A stretch of DNA of 64,000 bases from UBA6623 sp965238125 (GCA_965238125.1 OZ250179.1:2666001-2730000); one strand, 5' to 3'. Counted from the stretch's first letter, positions 17,164 to 26,486 are shown. Notes: generated from the sequence alone by a model not told the origin. Numbers and translations are program-made.

Positions 17164-17802
17164 ATGGAAGGTCTTGTCGCGCGGCCAGAAATTGGGAGAT
17201 CCGGCGAGTTCGGTGTACACGGCCTCTTCATTCCACACGATGCCGGCGTTGGGGTTCTGGTGCTCATGCGGAAATCCCAGTGTGTGACCGATTTCGTGGA
17301 CGGCGGTATCGATGTCGTGGCGGATGTCCCAACCGAGATTCATGGTCCGTTCATTGCGGCCGGCCCGCAGCACATCTCTTCCGACGTAAGACCAGGCGCC
17401 GTCTCCTCGCATGAACGCAATGCGGATCTCAGCGTCGTCTCGCGAATTGACTTCCGTGAACTTCAGTCCCAGGCCCACTTCTTTCCAGACCTCGAACGCG
17501 TCGCGGACGACTTGCCTTTGGGCCTCGCTCGCGGTCCATGTCCGACGAACTCTCGGGCCGTCTTGTAGTTCGACAAACGCAGCGTCCGAGTTCTTGTGGA
17601 AGAAGTAATAGTGCAGCTGGGTTCCGTTCGCCCATTTCTTCCGGCTGTTCAATATAAGAGCAGCGCGGTTGGGGGTGATCCCCGCCGGCAGCACCCTGTC
17701 GGGGACCTCAGGCGCTGAGCAGAACCCCAGTTTGCCCCGAGTCACTACGGGACCGGTGGCTCCGTATCGCGCTTTTTTTGCAGCTTTCTTCCTGGTTGCC
17801 AT
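17164..17802 (-). pseudogene. astacin-like zinc metalloprotease, C-terminus lost
   Basis: 213 codons remain of an M12A-type peptidase. The zinc site HEIGHTLGFPHEH (H169, E170, H173, H179) is complete, with the tail HQNPNAGIVWNEEAV typical of the region after it. The frame then enters IS1380 copy B after codon 213, so the Met-turn (SxMHY) and the rest of the catalytic domain are missing and the product should be inactive. The missing end is not found elsewhere in the window. There is no signal peptide; the N-terminus is Lys/Ala-rich (MATRKKAAKKARYG). Confidence 0.87.
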
Positions 17803-18242
17803 AGCGTTTTTTTCCTTTCCTTTGCCGATTGTCGTGAGTGGAAACCGCCTATCTCACGGTGCCGGGTGCACCGATGAGGTCAACAGCGAACTTGCCGCCA
17901 GACCCGAGATCCCCTCTTGCGCTTTCCCGGCAGCAGTAGAATAACCAAAGGTTCGGTTTGAATCAAGGGATAATTTTTGGAATAGTTGTGCGATTTTCCG
18001 AGCCGGTGGCGTTGGATGAGGTTTTCCCGGCCGGCGGCGGAGTGGCGGGGACTCGCCTTGATCTCTCTAGTCCCCTCCGGGGTTTCTCGACTTGGTCGAT
18101 GATGAGAGCGGGGAGCGGCGCGCTTCTCTCCTCCAATTGCGGACCCAGTTGTTGGCGCGCGGCGGTGAGGAGGGCAAACGTCGTCCTTCCCTGACAAGGA
18201 CCTTGCCGTGCGGACGAGGCCCGCCAGGCTGAGAGTTTACCC
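17803..18242. other. intergenic region
   Basis: 440 bases between the 5' end of the metalloprotease remnant and the 3' end of the dioxygenase gene. Open frames here show no recognisable protein. I see no clear regulatory element. Confidence 0.5.
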
Positions 18243-19070
18243 CTACACCGGCCAGTCTCCAGCGGCCGTCGTGCGATGCATCAGCCGAGGCATCGTGTCG
18301 TCGTAGTCGTAAACCGCGTAGTGCATCGTGCAGCGGTTGTCCCACATCACCAAATCCCCGTGCCGCCAGCGATGGCGGTAGAGATTCTCCTCGCGCGTTG
18401 CGTGCGCATTCAGCGACGCCAGCCATGAGATGCTCTTCTCCTCTTCGATTCCGATCATGCGCGAAGTGAAATAAGGGTTCACGTAAAGCGCGAGCCGCCC
18501 TGTCTCGGGATGGGTGCGAACGACAGGATGCTCGACCGGCGGAGGAATGCGTCGGATCCGCCGCCCATCCGTCCCGGGCGATTCCTCGTTTCGCCGCGCC
18601 AGCCCAGCAGCACTATGCTCGGCTCGCATTGTCAGCAACGACTGCTTACGTGGGTCGGGCAGACCTTCGTAGGCCGCGTACATGTTGGCGAATAAAGTAT
18701 CACCCTTTCCCTCAAGCGCGACGACGGCATGCAGCATCGAGAGTTGGGGCGGTTTCTCGCTGAACGAGATGTCGGAGTGCCAGAAGTCATTTCTCGCGCT
18801 CGGCTTCCCCGGGAGGTTCTCCAGCACAAACACGCCGGGGTGATCCTCGTGGCTGCGTCGCGAGCGCAGGGGATGAGGTTCCACCGCGCCGAAGCGTTCG
18901 GTAAAAGCCACTTGCGCTCTCGGCGGAACGCGCTGGTTTCGGAACACCAAGACCAGGTGATCGAGAAACGCTTGGCGGATCTCCCGAAACGCTGCTTCGC
19001 TCACCGGACCCGATAGATCAACTTCGCCGATTTCAGCGCCGAGGGCGGGACTCAGGGGCTTGATCGTCAT
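18243..19070 (-). CDS. TauD/TfdA-family 2-oxoglutarate-dependent dioxygenase
   Basis: A 275-residue Fe(II)/2-oxoglutarate oxygenase. The iron ligands are H98 and D100 in FWHSDISF and the distal His in DNRCTMHYAVYDY; the 2-oxoglutarate-binding Arg lies in RLMHRTTAAGDWPV. The N-terminus TIKPLSPALGAEIGEVDLS is characteristic of TauD proteins, which fixes the ATG at 19070 rather than the upstream in-frame codon at 19274. Family members release sulfite from taurine or cleave other substrates such as aryloxyalkanoates. No sulfonate transporter is adjacent, so the substrate stays open. Confidence 0.92.
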   Translation of the reverse strand: MTIKPLSPALGAEIGEVDLSGPVSEAAFREIRQAFLDHLVLVFRNQRVPPRAQVAFTERFGAVEPHPLRSRRSHEDHPGVFVLENLPGKPSARNDFWHSDISFSEKPPQLSMLHAVVALEGKGDTLFANMYAAYEGLPDPRKQSLLTMRAEHSAAGLARRNEESPGTDGRRIRRIPPPVEHPVVRTHPETGRLALYVNPYFTSRMIGIEEEKSISWLASLNAHATREENLYRHRWRHGDLVMWDNRCTMHYAVYDYDDTMPRLMHRTTAAGDWPV

Positions 19071-19356
19071 CCCAAAACCGTAGCGACAAGCACCCGCCGG
19101 TTCTCCCGCCCAAGTTCGGCCGCGGGCCGTCGTCTCCGTTGACTCTTGTACCACGAAACCGCCGGCGGAAGCAGGACTCTTTCGCGTGGAACAAACCACA
19201 TAGCCCGAGGCCTCGAAGTAGTCAACCGACAGTCGGCGGGCAGGGCGAAAGTTGCCTTTTGGTCGGAGTTGCATCGAACGTTTGCTCCTACGCCCCGTCC
19301 GGGGCTTTTCGTGATGTTACACGGACCCCGGGCTGAAGCCCGGGGCTACTATCCGC

Positions 19357-19515
19357 GCCCCCTGCCGGGGGCGGGGACCGAGGAGGTCAGACATCCCGGC
19401 CGGAAAGCGATAAACCTCGGGGTCTGGGGCGGAGCCCCAGGGCTTCCCGATGCCCGGAAAAGCCGACCGGTGTGCCCTGTGGCAACATTTTCAGGGCTCG
19501 CACTCGTTTTGATTG
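19357..19515 (+). repeat. GC-rich interspersed intergenic repeat, copy 1
   Basis: Related to 56810-56943. Shared blocks include GCCCCCTGCCGGGGGCGGG, ACATCCCGGCC, AAACCTCGGG, GGGGCGGAGCCC, GCAACATT and TCGTTTTGATT, in the same order, with small insertions and substitutions between them. Within the 19071-19684 gene-free stretch there are also GC-rich palindromes (CCCCGGGCTGAAGCCCGGGG at 19326-19345). No protein is supported here. Confidence 0.75.
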
Positions 19516-19684
19516 CGTACCTAGGATTCCGCCTTCGGCTCCACCCCAGGCTATATTCCCGCCGCCGCTTCGCGGCTGTAAGATGTGTGCGATTTCACAG
19601 GTGCTCCGTCATGCCCATACGCCGAAAGGGGTTTTCGGCGGAGTCCCATCGGGCTATGGTATTAGAGAGCAGGGGAGGTTTCCG

Positions 19685-20695
19685 ATGAGTGATCGCTTTC
19701 TTACAGCGTTGTTGACGATAATTGCCGCGCTCTTCCTTGCGCCGTCGCCCGCTCTCGGCCAGGCCGAGACAGAGGGTTGGACGCCGCCGCGAACAGCGGA
19801 CGGCAAGCCGGACATACAGGGCATATTCACCTTCCGGACCATCACGCCATTGCAGCGTCCCAAAGAGCTGGCGGGGAAGGCGACACTGAACGCCGAAGAA
19901 GCGGCGGCCTTTGAAGAGTATCGCAATCGACGCCTCAATCGCGATCTGTTCGATCCGATCACAGGGGCTCCATGGGCCGGTTACGCACCGAGAGCGGAAG
20001 GCGGCGTTTTGTCCTACAACGATTTTTGGTACGAGCGGGGAGTCGAGCTCACCAAGGACAAGCGCACGTCGCTGATTGTGGATCCGCCTGACGGAAGAAT
20101 CCCTTTTAGGGAGGAGGCGAGACAGAGGCGCGCGAAGCGTAGAGCGATATCGAATTCGGGCTTCGCTGATTCCCATGAGGACCGCAGCCTGTTCGACCGT
20201 TGCATCATGGGGTTCAATTCCGGACCGCCGATGGTTTCCTCCGCCTACAACAATAATGTTCAAATCTTGCAGGTTCCCGGGTACGTGGTGATCTACAACG
20301 AGATGGTGCATAACACTCGCATCATCCCTACGGACGGGCGTCCGCACGGGGAACTCCGTCAATGGGCGGGCGACTCGCGGGGCCGCTGGCAGGGCGACAT
20401 GCTGGTCGTGGATACCATCAACTTCCTCCGCGAGACGAGCCTTCCCGGATCCAGCGCCGACACCCACCTGGTCGAACGCTTTACGCGCGTCGACACCGAC
20501 ACGGTCCTTTACGAGTTCACGGTCGAGGATCCGAATTCGTACACGCGCCCCTGGACCGCGGTGATGCCTCTGAGAAGGACGGACGGTCCGCTCTTCGAGT
20601 ACGCCTGCCACGAGGGGAACTACGGGCTTTACAATATTCTCGCCGGGGCACGGGCTAAGGAGAAGGAGGTCGAAGGGGCGGTGGGAAAGCGGTAG
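19685..20695 (+). CDS. secreted protein of unknown function (acidobacterial-type)
   Basis: 336 residues. Start: ATG at 19685, 7 bases after GGGGAGG. Signal peptide MSDRFLTALLTIIAALFLAP up to about residue 27. The mature N-terminus WTPPRTADGKPDIQGIFTF, followed by TPLQRPKELAGKATLNAEEA, is a pattern I associate with many paralogous secreted proteins in Acidobacteria, none with a known role to my knowledge. Cysteines at CIMGFNSGPP and YACHEGNYG could form a disulphide. An upstream in-frame extension to 19472 has no similarity to anything and lies in a repeat. Function not assigned. Confidence 0.85.
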   Translation: MSDRFLTALLTIIAALFLAPSPALGQAETEGWTPPRTADGKPDIQGIFTFRTITPLQRPKELAGKATLNAEEAAAFEEYRNRRLNRDLFDPITGAPWAGYAPRAEGGVLSYNDFWYERGVELTKDKRTSLIVDPPDGRIPFREEARQRRAKRRAISNSGFADSHEDRSLFDRCIMGFNSGPPMVSSAYNNNVQILQVPGYVVIYNEMVHNTRIIPTDGRPHGELRQWAGDSRGRWQGDMLVVDTINFLRETSLPGSSADTHLVERFTRVDTDTVLYEFTVEDPNSYTRPWTAVMPLRRTDGPLFEYACHEGNYGLYNILAGARAKEKEVEGAVGKR

Positions 20696-20870
20696 CGCCG
20701 GTTGAAAGTGTGGGGAGATTGGGCGGGAGTGGAGAGGCTTCCGGGGCTTTGCAAGTTGCTGTTCCCGTTGCCGTTAGGTTGGTCTTGGCTTCGTTTCGCG
20801 TTTTTTGATTTTGGGGAGTTCGCGAGCAATGCTTCCTTGCGGCCGAGTGCGCTCTTAGGCTGGTCGCCGG

Positions 20871-20897
20871 GCAGGCCTGGAGACCTGCCCCACTGGG
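20871..20897 (-). repeat. 27-bp interspersed repeat, second copy
   Basis: Inverted relative to 10350-10376, 26 of 27 bases identical. It lies in the gene-free stretch 20696-21434, which otherwise contains only the MITE-like element at 21005-21185. Confidence 0.7.
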
Positions 20898-21004
20898 CGG
20901 CGTACCCGGCCGGTGGACCGGGTCTGGCCTTGTTGGCTCGGCGTTGTGTTTCCGTAGAGATTCCATATTTGCTTGCTCGGGTGTTCGGGCTTTGGGGATT
21001 CTGC

Positions 21005-21185
21005 TAACCCGCATTTCTCACCGCCTGACGAGCAAAGCACACGATAGGCCCGCCATTACTTCGTTGCGCTTGCTCGCCGTGCTCACCGTACTGTTCAAGT
21101 ACGCCTCCGCGCGTCAAGCGGCGCGCCTCGTACTGACGGACCTTTCATGCACTTTGCCTCGCCACGCGGTGAGAAAAGCGGGCTA
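21005..21185 (+). mobile_element. MITE-like element, copy 1
   Basis: 181 bp, about 97% identical to 22127-22309 in the same orientation. Its ends are imperfect inverted repeats: ACCCGCATTTCTCACCGC at the left and, read inward, GCCCGCTTTTCTCACCGC at the right. Both ends are bounded by TA, the duplication expected for Tc1/mariner/IS630-type insertion. It has no coding capacity. The interior contains a GTACT...AGTAC-type palindrome and a GCGCG-rich stem. Confidence 0.8.
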
Positions 21186-21434
21186 AGTCAGTGATTCCGT
21201 GGGTCTTGGATACCCGGATTTCGGGAATTGGCTTCCTTTGGCAAAAATCTGTCGGGGCGCTTTGCCGATTCCTTTTTTGTTCTGCTTGGGTTGGTTTTGG
21301 TGGTTCTTTGGCTTGCGATCGCCGTGCTCAGGATAGCGGCGGTGTCAAGCCTGAGAACTCCTTGCTATTCGGCTCTTGACGCGTAGCGGCTCACTCAACT
21401 TGCTAGGGAGTTTTTCGTGGGCGGTACCTGGAGA

Positions 21435-22049
21435 CTATCGGATCCGATATAGATATAGGTCCCAAGAAGCGGTTTTCGACTCGCCCTTGAGCTGTTTCTT
21501 CTCGACAACTCGCCAGCCTGGAATCGGATCATTCACAGAGACGACCCTGACGCCTTTTCTGAGTTGTCTCTCCAAGATGGGTGCGAGCCGTTCCCATGAC
21601 TTCGGCAGCAGATACCCTGTCACCACGGTAGCCGAGCTTAGGTCCTGATTGAAGATGTCCCCTTGGATCACCTTGACTCTGCCTTCCAATCCAAGGCGCT
21701 GGATGGCCGAAGAGGTCTTTTCGCACAGCGCTTGGTTCCACTCGATCCCTACCGACCTAGCCTGAAAGCTTTGGGCTGCCGCCAGAATGATGCGCCCGTC
21801 ACCGGAGCCTAGATCGTAGACCAGATCGTTCTCGCCGACCTTCGCAAGCTCTAAGGCGGCGGCCACTACCTGGGCGGGAGTGGGGATAAAGGGGCCTAGC
21901 CAGTTCGGATGCTCGAGGCGCTCCTTGCCGGCATCGGTTTGAGAGGAGTGCCGGCCTGACAGCGGGGAATCGCCGGGAGTCTTGATTGTTTGCGCGGCAG
22001 CCACGCTGGCAAGAGCCAACACAACCAGGCAAGTCCGGATTGGATGCAT
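21435..22049 (-). CDS. exported SAM-dependent methyltransferase-like protein
   Basis: 204 residues. A Rossmann-type motif I, VYDLGSGDGRI (about residue 80), is followed by GIEWNQALCE and the ATVVTGYLLPKSWERLAP segment. This arrangement resembles the FAM173/ATPSCKMT group of lysine methyltransferases, in which DLGSGDGR is followed by an LLP-containing strand. Unusually, the N-terminus MHPIRTCLVVLALASVAAAQ looks like a cleavable signal peptide, so the protein would leave the cytoplasm where SAM is made. Similar exported forms may exist, but I cannot check. It sits alone between two MITE-like copies. Confidence 0.8.
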   Translation of the reverse strand: MHPIRTCLVVLALASVAAAQTIKTPGDSPLSGRHSSQTDAGKERLEHPNWLGPFIPTPAQVVAAALELAKVGENDLVYDLGSGDGRIILAAAQSFQARSVGIEWNQALCEKTSSAIQRLGLEGRVKVIQGDIFNQDLSSATVVTGYLLPKSWERLAPILERQLRKGVRVVSVNDPIPGWRVVEKKQLKGESKTASWDLYLYRIR

Positions 22050-22126
22050 CGATATCCTCTACTAATGAACCCGCGTCAAACGTGGCGGGTTCGGGCCGGA
22101 TGCCGGCCCTCATTTCTCATCGCGCT

Positions 22127-22309
22127 TAGCCCGCATTTCTCACCGCCTGACGAGCAAAGCACACGATAGGCCCGCCATTACTTCGTTGCGCTTGCTCGCC
22201 GTGCTCACCGTACTGTTCAAGTACGCCTCCGCGCGTCAAGCGGCGCGCGCCTCGTATTGACGGACCTTTCGTGCACTTTGCCTCGCCACGCGGTGAGAAA
22301 AGCGGGCTA
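22127..22309 (+). mobile_element. MITE-like element, copy 2
   Basis: 183 bp; same orientation as copy 1 and differing by a few substitutions and an extra GC dinucleotide in the GCGCGC tract. Ends GCCCGCATTTCTCACCGC and, inward from the right, GCCCGCTTTTCTCACCGC, again bounded by TA on both sides. Confidence 0.8.
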
Positions 22310-22588
22310 GCGCCATAGCGTTGGCGCGGGAGATAGCGTCGAGCTTGCCAAGAATGACCCTGAAGGGATGAGCGTGCGGAAAGTATACCACCTGTACTGC
22401 TTCGATCCGGACAATCTTGAGGACTGCAAGCGTGCGGTCCGGATCAAAGCGCTATCGCCGGACGCGTCCCGTTACCCGTCGCCTGTATCGTTCGCGACGC
22501 TCGTAACTTAGCCACGGCCGTCTAAACGGGTCCGTTACTCACTCGCAAGATTACGGATCCTCACCACACAACGTCCCCGATCTCCCCA

Positions 22589-22849
22589 TCAACATCCCCG
22601 TGACCAAATGTATAGCCACGGGCCTTTCACCGGATCGCGCCATCTCACCCAGCCTTCGTGTGACTGACCGCGCCAATCTTCCTCGTCGACGCAATAGTTG
22701 GCCGGTTGGAATACACCGATGCGCATCCAGTCGCCTTGCACTTCCAACGGCGTGATCGAGTGATGGGAGCCGATCCAGGTGATCCGTTCGGTGTCTGATC
22801 CCGGGGCGGCCCGCAGTGCGTGAGGGACCTCGGTTTGACGGAACCACAA
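22589..22849 (-). pseudogene. SH3-like domain protein, C-terminal fragment
   Basis: About 86 codons read as one small beta-rich domain: VPHALRAAPGSD, ITPLEVQGDWMRIGVFQP, GWVRWRDPVKGPWLYIWSRG. The pattern (LRAAP, LEVxGDWM, GWVRWRD) is that of bacterial SH3-like domains. An in-frame stop lies about 20 codons upstream of the TTG used here and no signal peptide or start precedes the domain, so it is probably the tail of a lost gene. The remainder of 22310-23303 shows no supportable gene. Confidence 0.5.
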
Positions 22850-23303
22850 CGGCGAGATGTCGTCTCGAAAGAAGAAATCCCGCCTTTATTCGGTGGCTGT
22901 CACCGATCTCTCGTCACCGATCTCTCCGTTGGGGCGCGGCCGACGCGATATCCCTAAGGCCTTCCTACGAGGTTTCGGGTACCAACGATCTATCGACGAC
23001 ACGTTAGAGATTCCTGTACAAATGTTCCCTATCCGTAAGCTGTCTTCCGGTCGAGGGGGCTGAATGGGAATGCGTTGATCGGGCGTTTGGCAACCGCGAC
23101 CGGGAAAGACATATCACGGAATACGACGCGCTTTAAGGTTGCCGCTAGGGCGCGGCGCCCTCGTGAAATGTCGGTGTCGGAAGATGTATCTCCTTTGTTA
23201 ACTATCAAATATGCTGCCCGTTCGGCTGACGGGCGCTGCGCATCGAGTTGTCGGAACGGCTCCGCTCGTCGAGATTTTGGTTGATGGTGGGGTTTTGCAC
23301 CTA

Positions 23304-24396
23304 TTGAGTCTCGCAAAATAAAGTGACACCTTTTTGGGGTACGTACGTCTTTGTATGTATGGGAAATACAAAAGGCGTACGGCGGGATTTCGAGGCCCTG
23401 GAGAAGCGCCGTTTCAAAGCGATCCGGTTGGTCGAGCAAGGCTGTAGTCAGTCCGAGACAGCGAGGCGATTGAAGGTCGCGCGGCAAAGCGTCAGCGAGT
23501 GGCTGCGACGATACCGGCGTGACGGCGAAGCCGGGTTGCGCCAGGCCGGCCGCGCCGGCCGTAAGCCGCTGTTGGACGCCGCGCAGCTCGAACGCCTCGA
23601 GGCGTTGCTGCTGGAAGGCCCCGAGGCGCACGGCTTCCCGACGCCGCTGTGGAGCTGTCCGCGGGTCGCTCGTCTGATCGGAGACGAGTTCGGCGTGCGC
23701 TATCACGAGGGCCATGTCTGGAAGATCCTGCGGGCGCTCGGTTGGAGCCCGCAACGGCCCGTCGGCAAAGCGCGGGAGCGCAACGAAGAGGCCATCCGCG
23801 GCTGGCAGCGCAAGACTTGGCCGGCCATTAAAAAAAAGCCCGCAAAGAAGAACGTACGATCGTCTTCATCGACGAAAGCGGATTGAGTCAGAAGCCGCAT
23901 CGTTGCCGCACCTGGGCGCCGCGCGGCGAGACACCGGTGTTGGAGTTCAACTTCAACTGGGACAAGCTGTCGGTGTCGGCCGGGCTGACGTTGCGCAACT
24001 TTTACTTCCGGCTCTATCCCGGCGCGATCGGCGAGCTGGAGGTCATCGACTTCCTGAAGGCTTTGGTGCGCCACATCGACGGCCCACTGCTGATCGTCTG
24101 GGACCGGCTGCCGGCGCACCGCAGCCGCCTGGTGCGGGAGTTCATCCAGCTCTCCGAGGATCACATCGCAACGGAGTACTTGCCGCCCTATGCGCCGGAG
24201 TTGAACCCGGTGGAATACATTTGGGCGTACTGGAAGCAGCACGAGTTGCCCAACGTCTGCCCGAAGGACTACTGGGAACTCGACGAGCGCGCCCGCAAAG
24301 CGCTGCGGCGAATGCGCCGCAAACCGCGCTTGATTACCGCTTTCTGGAAACAGTCTTCTCTTTGTCTCGATTGACAGTATATTATGCGAGACTCAG
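23304..24396 (+). mobile_element. IS630-family element, copy 1 (complete)
   Basis: 1093 bp, bounded by TA (23302-23303 and 24397-24398), the target duplication of IS630/Tc1-mariner elements. Terminal repeats read TTGAGTCTCGCAAAATA and, inward from the right, CTGAGTCTCGCATAATA. An identical-length copy lies inverted at 51747-52839 and a 255-bp fragment at 47029. Confidence 0.95.
23359..24374 (+). CDS. IS630-family transposase, made by -1 frameshift
   Basis: Two overlapping frames. The first (ATG at 23359; GTG at 23323 also open) gives the helix-turn-helix part (SQSETARRLKVARQSVSEWL) and a winged-helix region. The second gives the catalytic part: VFIDESGLSQ, LIVWDRLPAHRS and LPPYAPELNPVEYIW, the D-D-E of IS630. 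They overlap at a run of eight A (23830-23837). A -1 slip there yields KKKARKEERTIVFIDESGLS, joining the parts and including the first catalytic Asp, which the second frame alone would lack if it began at its TTG. The same arrangement occurs in copy 2, so it is probably programmed frameshifting. Confidence 0.9.
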
Positions 24397-24525
24397 TAGG
24401 GACTTATAGATCGTCGGTTCTGCTCCAAATGTGTCTAACGGGCCATTGGCAATCACTTTGATGTAAGGCAACCTGGGGGAGACATGAAAACTCACAAGTT
24501 TATTTGTGGCCTGGAGGAGAGTTCA

Positions 24526-25953
24526 ATGAGTCACATCGGTTTACGATTTGTCCCCTTGATCTGTCTAAAGATTAAGGGCTTACGATCCGACGCCCGCGGC
24601 AGCATAGTCGTCGTGACGGCTTTGATCTTCCCAGTCCTGCTCGCGTTTCTGGGTCTGGCGCTGGACTTCGGCCGAGTGTACGACTTGAAGAGGCAGCAAC
24701 AGACGGCTGTTGACGCGGCGGTGATCGGAACCGTTACGCACTTGTGGCGAGGCGCGAGCAACTCGGAAGCGATCGCCTCCGGGCAAAACGACGCCGCGCT
24801 CAACAATTTCGACGCTGACGATCCGGACCGCGTCATCGACGTCAGCCTCACGATCGACAACGCCCGCGTCATCGGCGTGATTACCGAAGACGAAGTCCCG
24901 ACTTTCTTCATGCGCATCCTGAACTGGAACGAGCTGAGCATTCAATCCCGCGCGGTGGCCGGATTGGTTCGATACGCCTCGGGCTGCCTCCACGCGCTCA
25001 ATCCGAGTTCGCGCGGGGCGCTTACCGTGAGCGGCAGCGCGGTAATCGATTCCGGCTGCGAGGTGATGGTCAATTCCGACCACACGCGAGCGATCACGGT
25101 CAACGGCGGAGGCTGCCTATCGGCCGGTTACATTGGCGTCAGCGGGGATTATGTTTCAAACGGCAGCGCGAACTGCATCGACCCGCCGCCGGTGACCGAG
25201 GTGGCGCCGGCCTTTGACAGCCTCTCTTACATACAAGCCATGGAGCCCACTCCGGCCGCCGTGCCTGATTACGTCGACGTCAAAATCAGCGGCTCCGACG
25301 GCATTGTCACGCTCAGCCCGGGGACTTATAGCGGCAGTGTGACTCAGGAGCAGGCGACCGACCCGATCACCGGTGATCTGCTCTATGATCTCTCAACCGG
25401 GGATCCCATCATGGTAGTTTCGGGCCGCAACGCGGCTATTCGTATCACGGGCGGCGAAGTTCGCTTTGAACCGGGGCTCTACATCCTCGATAGCGGGATG
25501 CGCATCTCCGCCGACTCCGTCGTACGGGTCGTGGACCAAAGCGGTTTCGTGCAAACTGAACCAGGCACCGCCGGCGTCACGTTTTACAACACGAACACCG
25601 TTAGTCCCGGCACCTCGGATTATTGGGACCACTTCTTCATCGGCGGCAACGCGGACGTCAAACTTTACGCCCCCCCGGACGGACTCTATGAAGGGCTGCT
25701 GTTTTGGGAAGATTCGAGCGCCCCCGACAAGCAGCCGGGGCACGTATTCGCGGGAACCGCGGACACCGAGTTGGTCGGGACCATTTACACGCCCGGTTCC
25801 GACGTCCGCTGGTCGGGCGACAATGAGACCACGGACTGGACCATGATCATCGCCGACGAGATTACCTTGAGCGGCGGCGCCGTGCTTCCCGGGGGCAACC
25901 TCAACAACAGCCCGGTGGCCCCGCCCGTGTTCGCTCCGACTCTGCTCGAGTAA
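24526..25953 (+). CDS. TadG-like pilus assembly protein
   Basis: 475 residues. An N-terminal TadG-type hydrophobic segment (SIVVVTALIFPVLLAFLGLA) is followed by DFGRVYDLKRQQQTAVDAAV, then a long predicted extracytoplasmic region with Gly/Ser/Val-rich beta segments (GALTVSGSAVIDSGCEVMVN, ITVNGGGCLSAG) and the EGLLFWEDSSAPDKQPGH block. The ATG at 24526 follows GGAGGAG with 6-base spacing; an ATG at 24484 with GGGGGAG is an alternative adding 14 residues. The two tadE genes follow directly. It is the intact counterpart of the fragment at 12273. The core Tad secretion genes (tadA, rcpA, tadB/C) are not in the window. Confidence 0.88.
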   Translation: MSHIGLRFVPLICLKIKGLRSDARGSIVVVTALIFPVLLAFLGLALDFGRVYDLKRQQQTAVDAAVIGTVTHLWRGASNSEAIASGQNDAALNNFDADDPDRVIDVSLTIDNARVIGVITEDEVPTFFMRILNWNELSIQSRAVAGLVRYASGCLHALNPSSRGALTVSGSAVIDSGCEVMVNSDHTRAITVNGGGCLSAGYIGVSGDYVSNGSANCIDPPPVTEVAPAFDSLSYIQAMEPTPAAVPDYVDVKISGSDGIVTLSPGTYSGSVTQEQATDPITGDLLYDLSTGDPIMVVSGRNAAIRITGGEVRFEPGLYILDSGMRISADSVVRVVDQSGFVQTEPGTAGVTFYNTNTVSPGTSDYWDHFFIGGNADVKLYAPPDGLYEGLLFWEDSSAPDKQPGHVFAGTADTELVGTIYTPGSDVRWSGDNETTDWTMIIADEITLSGGAVLPGGNLNNSPVAPPVFAPTLLE

Positions 25954-26006
25954 TCGCTATGTGTGTTTTCGATATGCCCGGGCCAACTACTAAGAAGTCA
26001 AGACTT

Positions 26007-26465
26007 ATGCGCAGCAGGATCAATCACCACGAGCGGGGCATGATGGTCGTGGAGCTTGCGATGGTGACACCGCTCCTGATGTTGATGATGGTCGGAGCCG
26101 CGGATTTCTCGCGTGTCTTCTACCACGCCATTGAAGTGTCGAACGCCTCGGGGACCGGTTCTTTCTACGGCTCGGGCAGCACGATCCGGGCGGCCTCCAC
26201 GGACCTCATCGAAGAAATCGCCCAGGAAGACGCCGGGGACCTGAGCGGCGTCACGGTAACGAGCAGTTCCTTCTGCGACTGCCCCGACAACACGTCCGGC
26301 ATGAGCGGGTCGGTAAGTTGCACGGACACAACCTGTGCGGGCTTTGGACTGCCCCGCGTCTATTCGCGTGTGACGGTTCAGCAGACTTTCGAACTGTTGA
26401 TTCCCTGGCCCGGCGTGCCGAACCCGGTTACGCTTAGCAGGGAATCCTTCTTTCGAGTGCAATAG
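26007..26465 (+). CDS. TadE-like pseudopilin
   Basis: 152 residues, one transmembrane helix (MMVVELAMVTPLLMLMMVGA) with the conserved Glu, followed by ADFSRVFYHAIEVSNASGTG. It has the same Cys stretch (FCDCPDN, CTDTTCAGFG) and C-terminal WPGVPNPVTLSRESFFRVQ as its paralogue at 12704. The ATG at 26007 aligns with that paralogue's GTG start; an ATG at 25959 would add 16 residues. It lies 53 bases after tadG. Confidence 0.88.
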   Translation: MRSRINHHERGMMVVELAMVTPLLMLMMVGAADFSRVFYHAIEVSNASGTGSFYGSGSTIRAASTDLIEEIAQEDAGDLSGVTVTSSSFCDCPDNTSGMSGSVSCTDTTCAGFGLPRVYSRVTVQQTFELLIPWPGVPNPVTLSRESFFRVQ

Positions 26466-26486
26466 ACACGACACGGAACCGACAGC

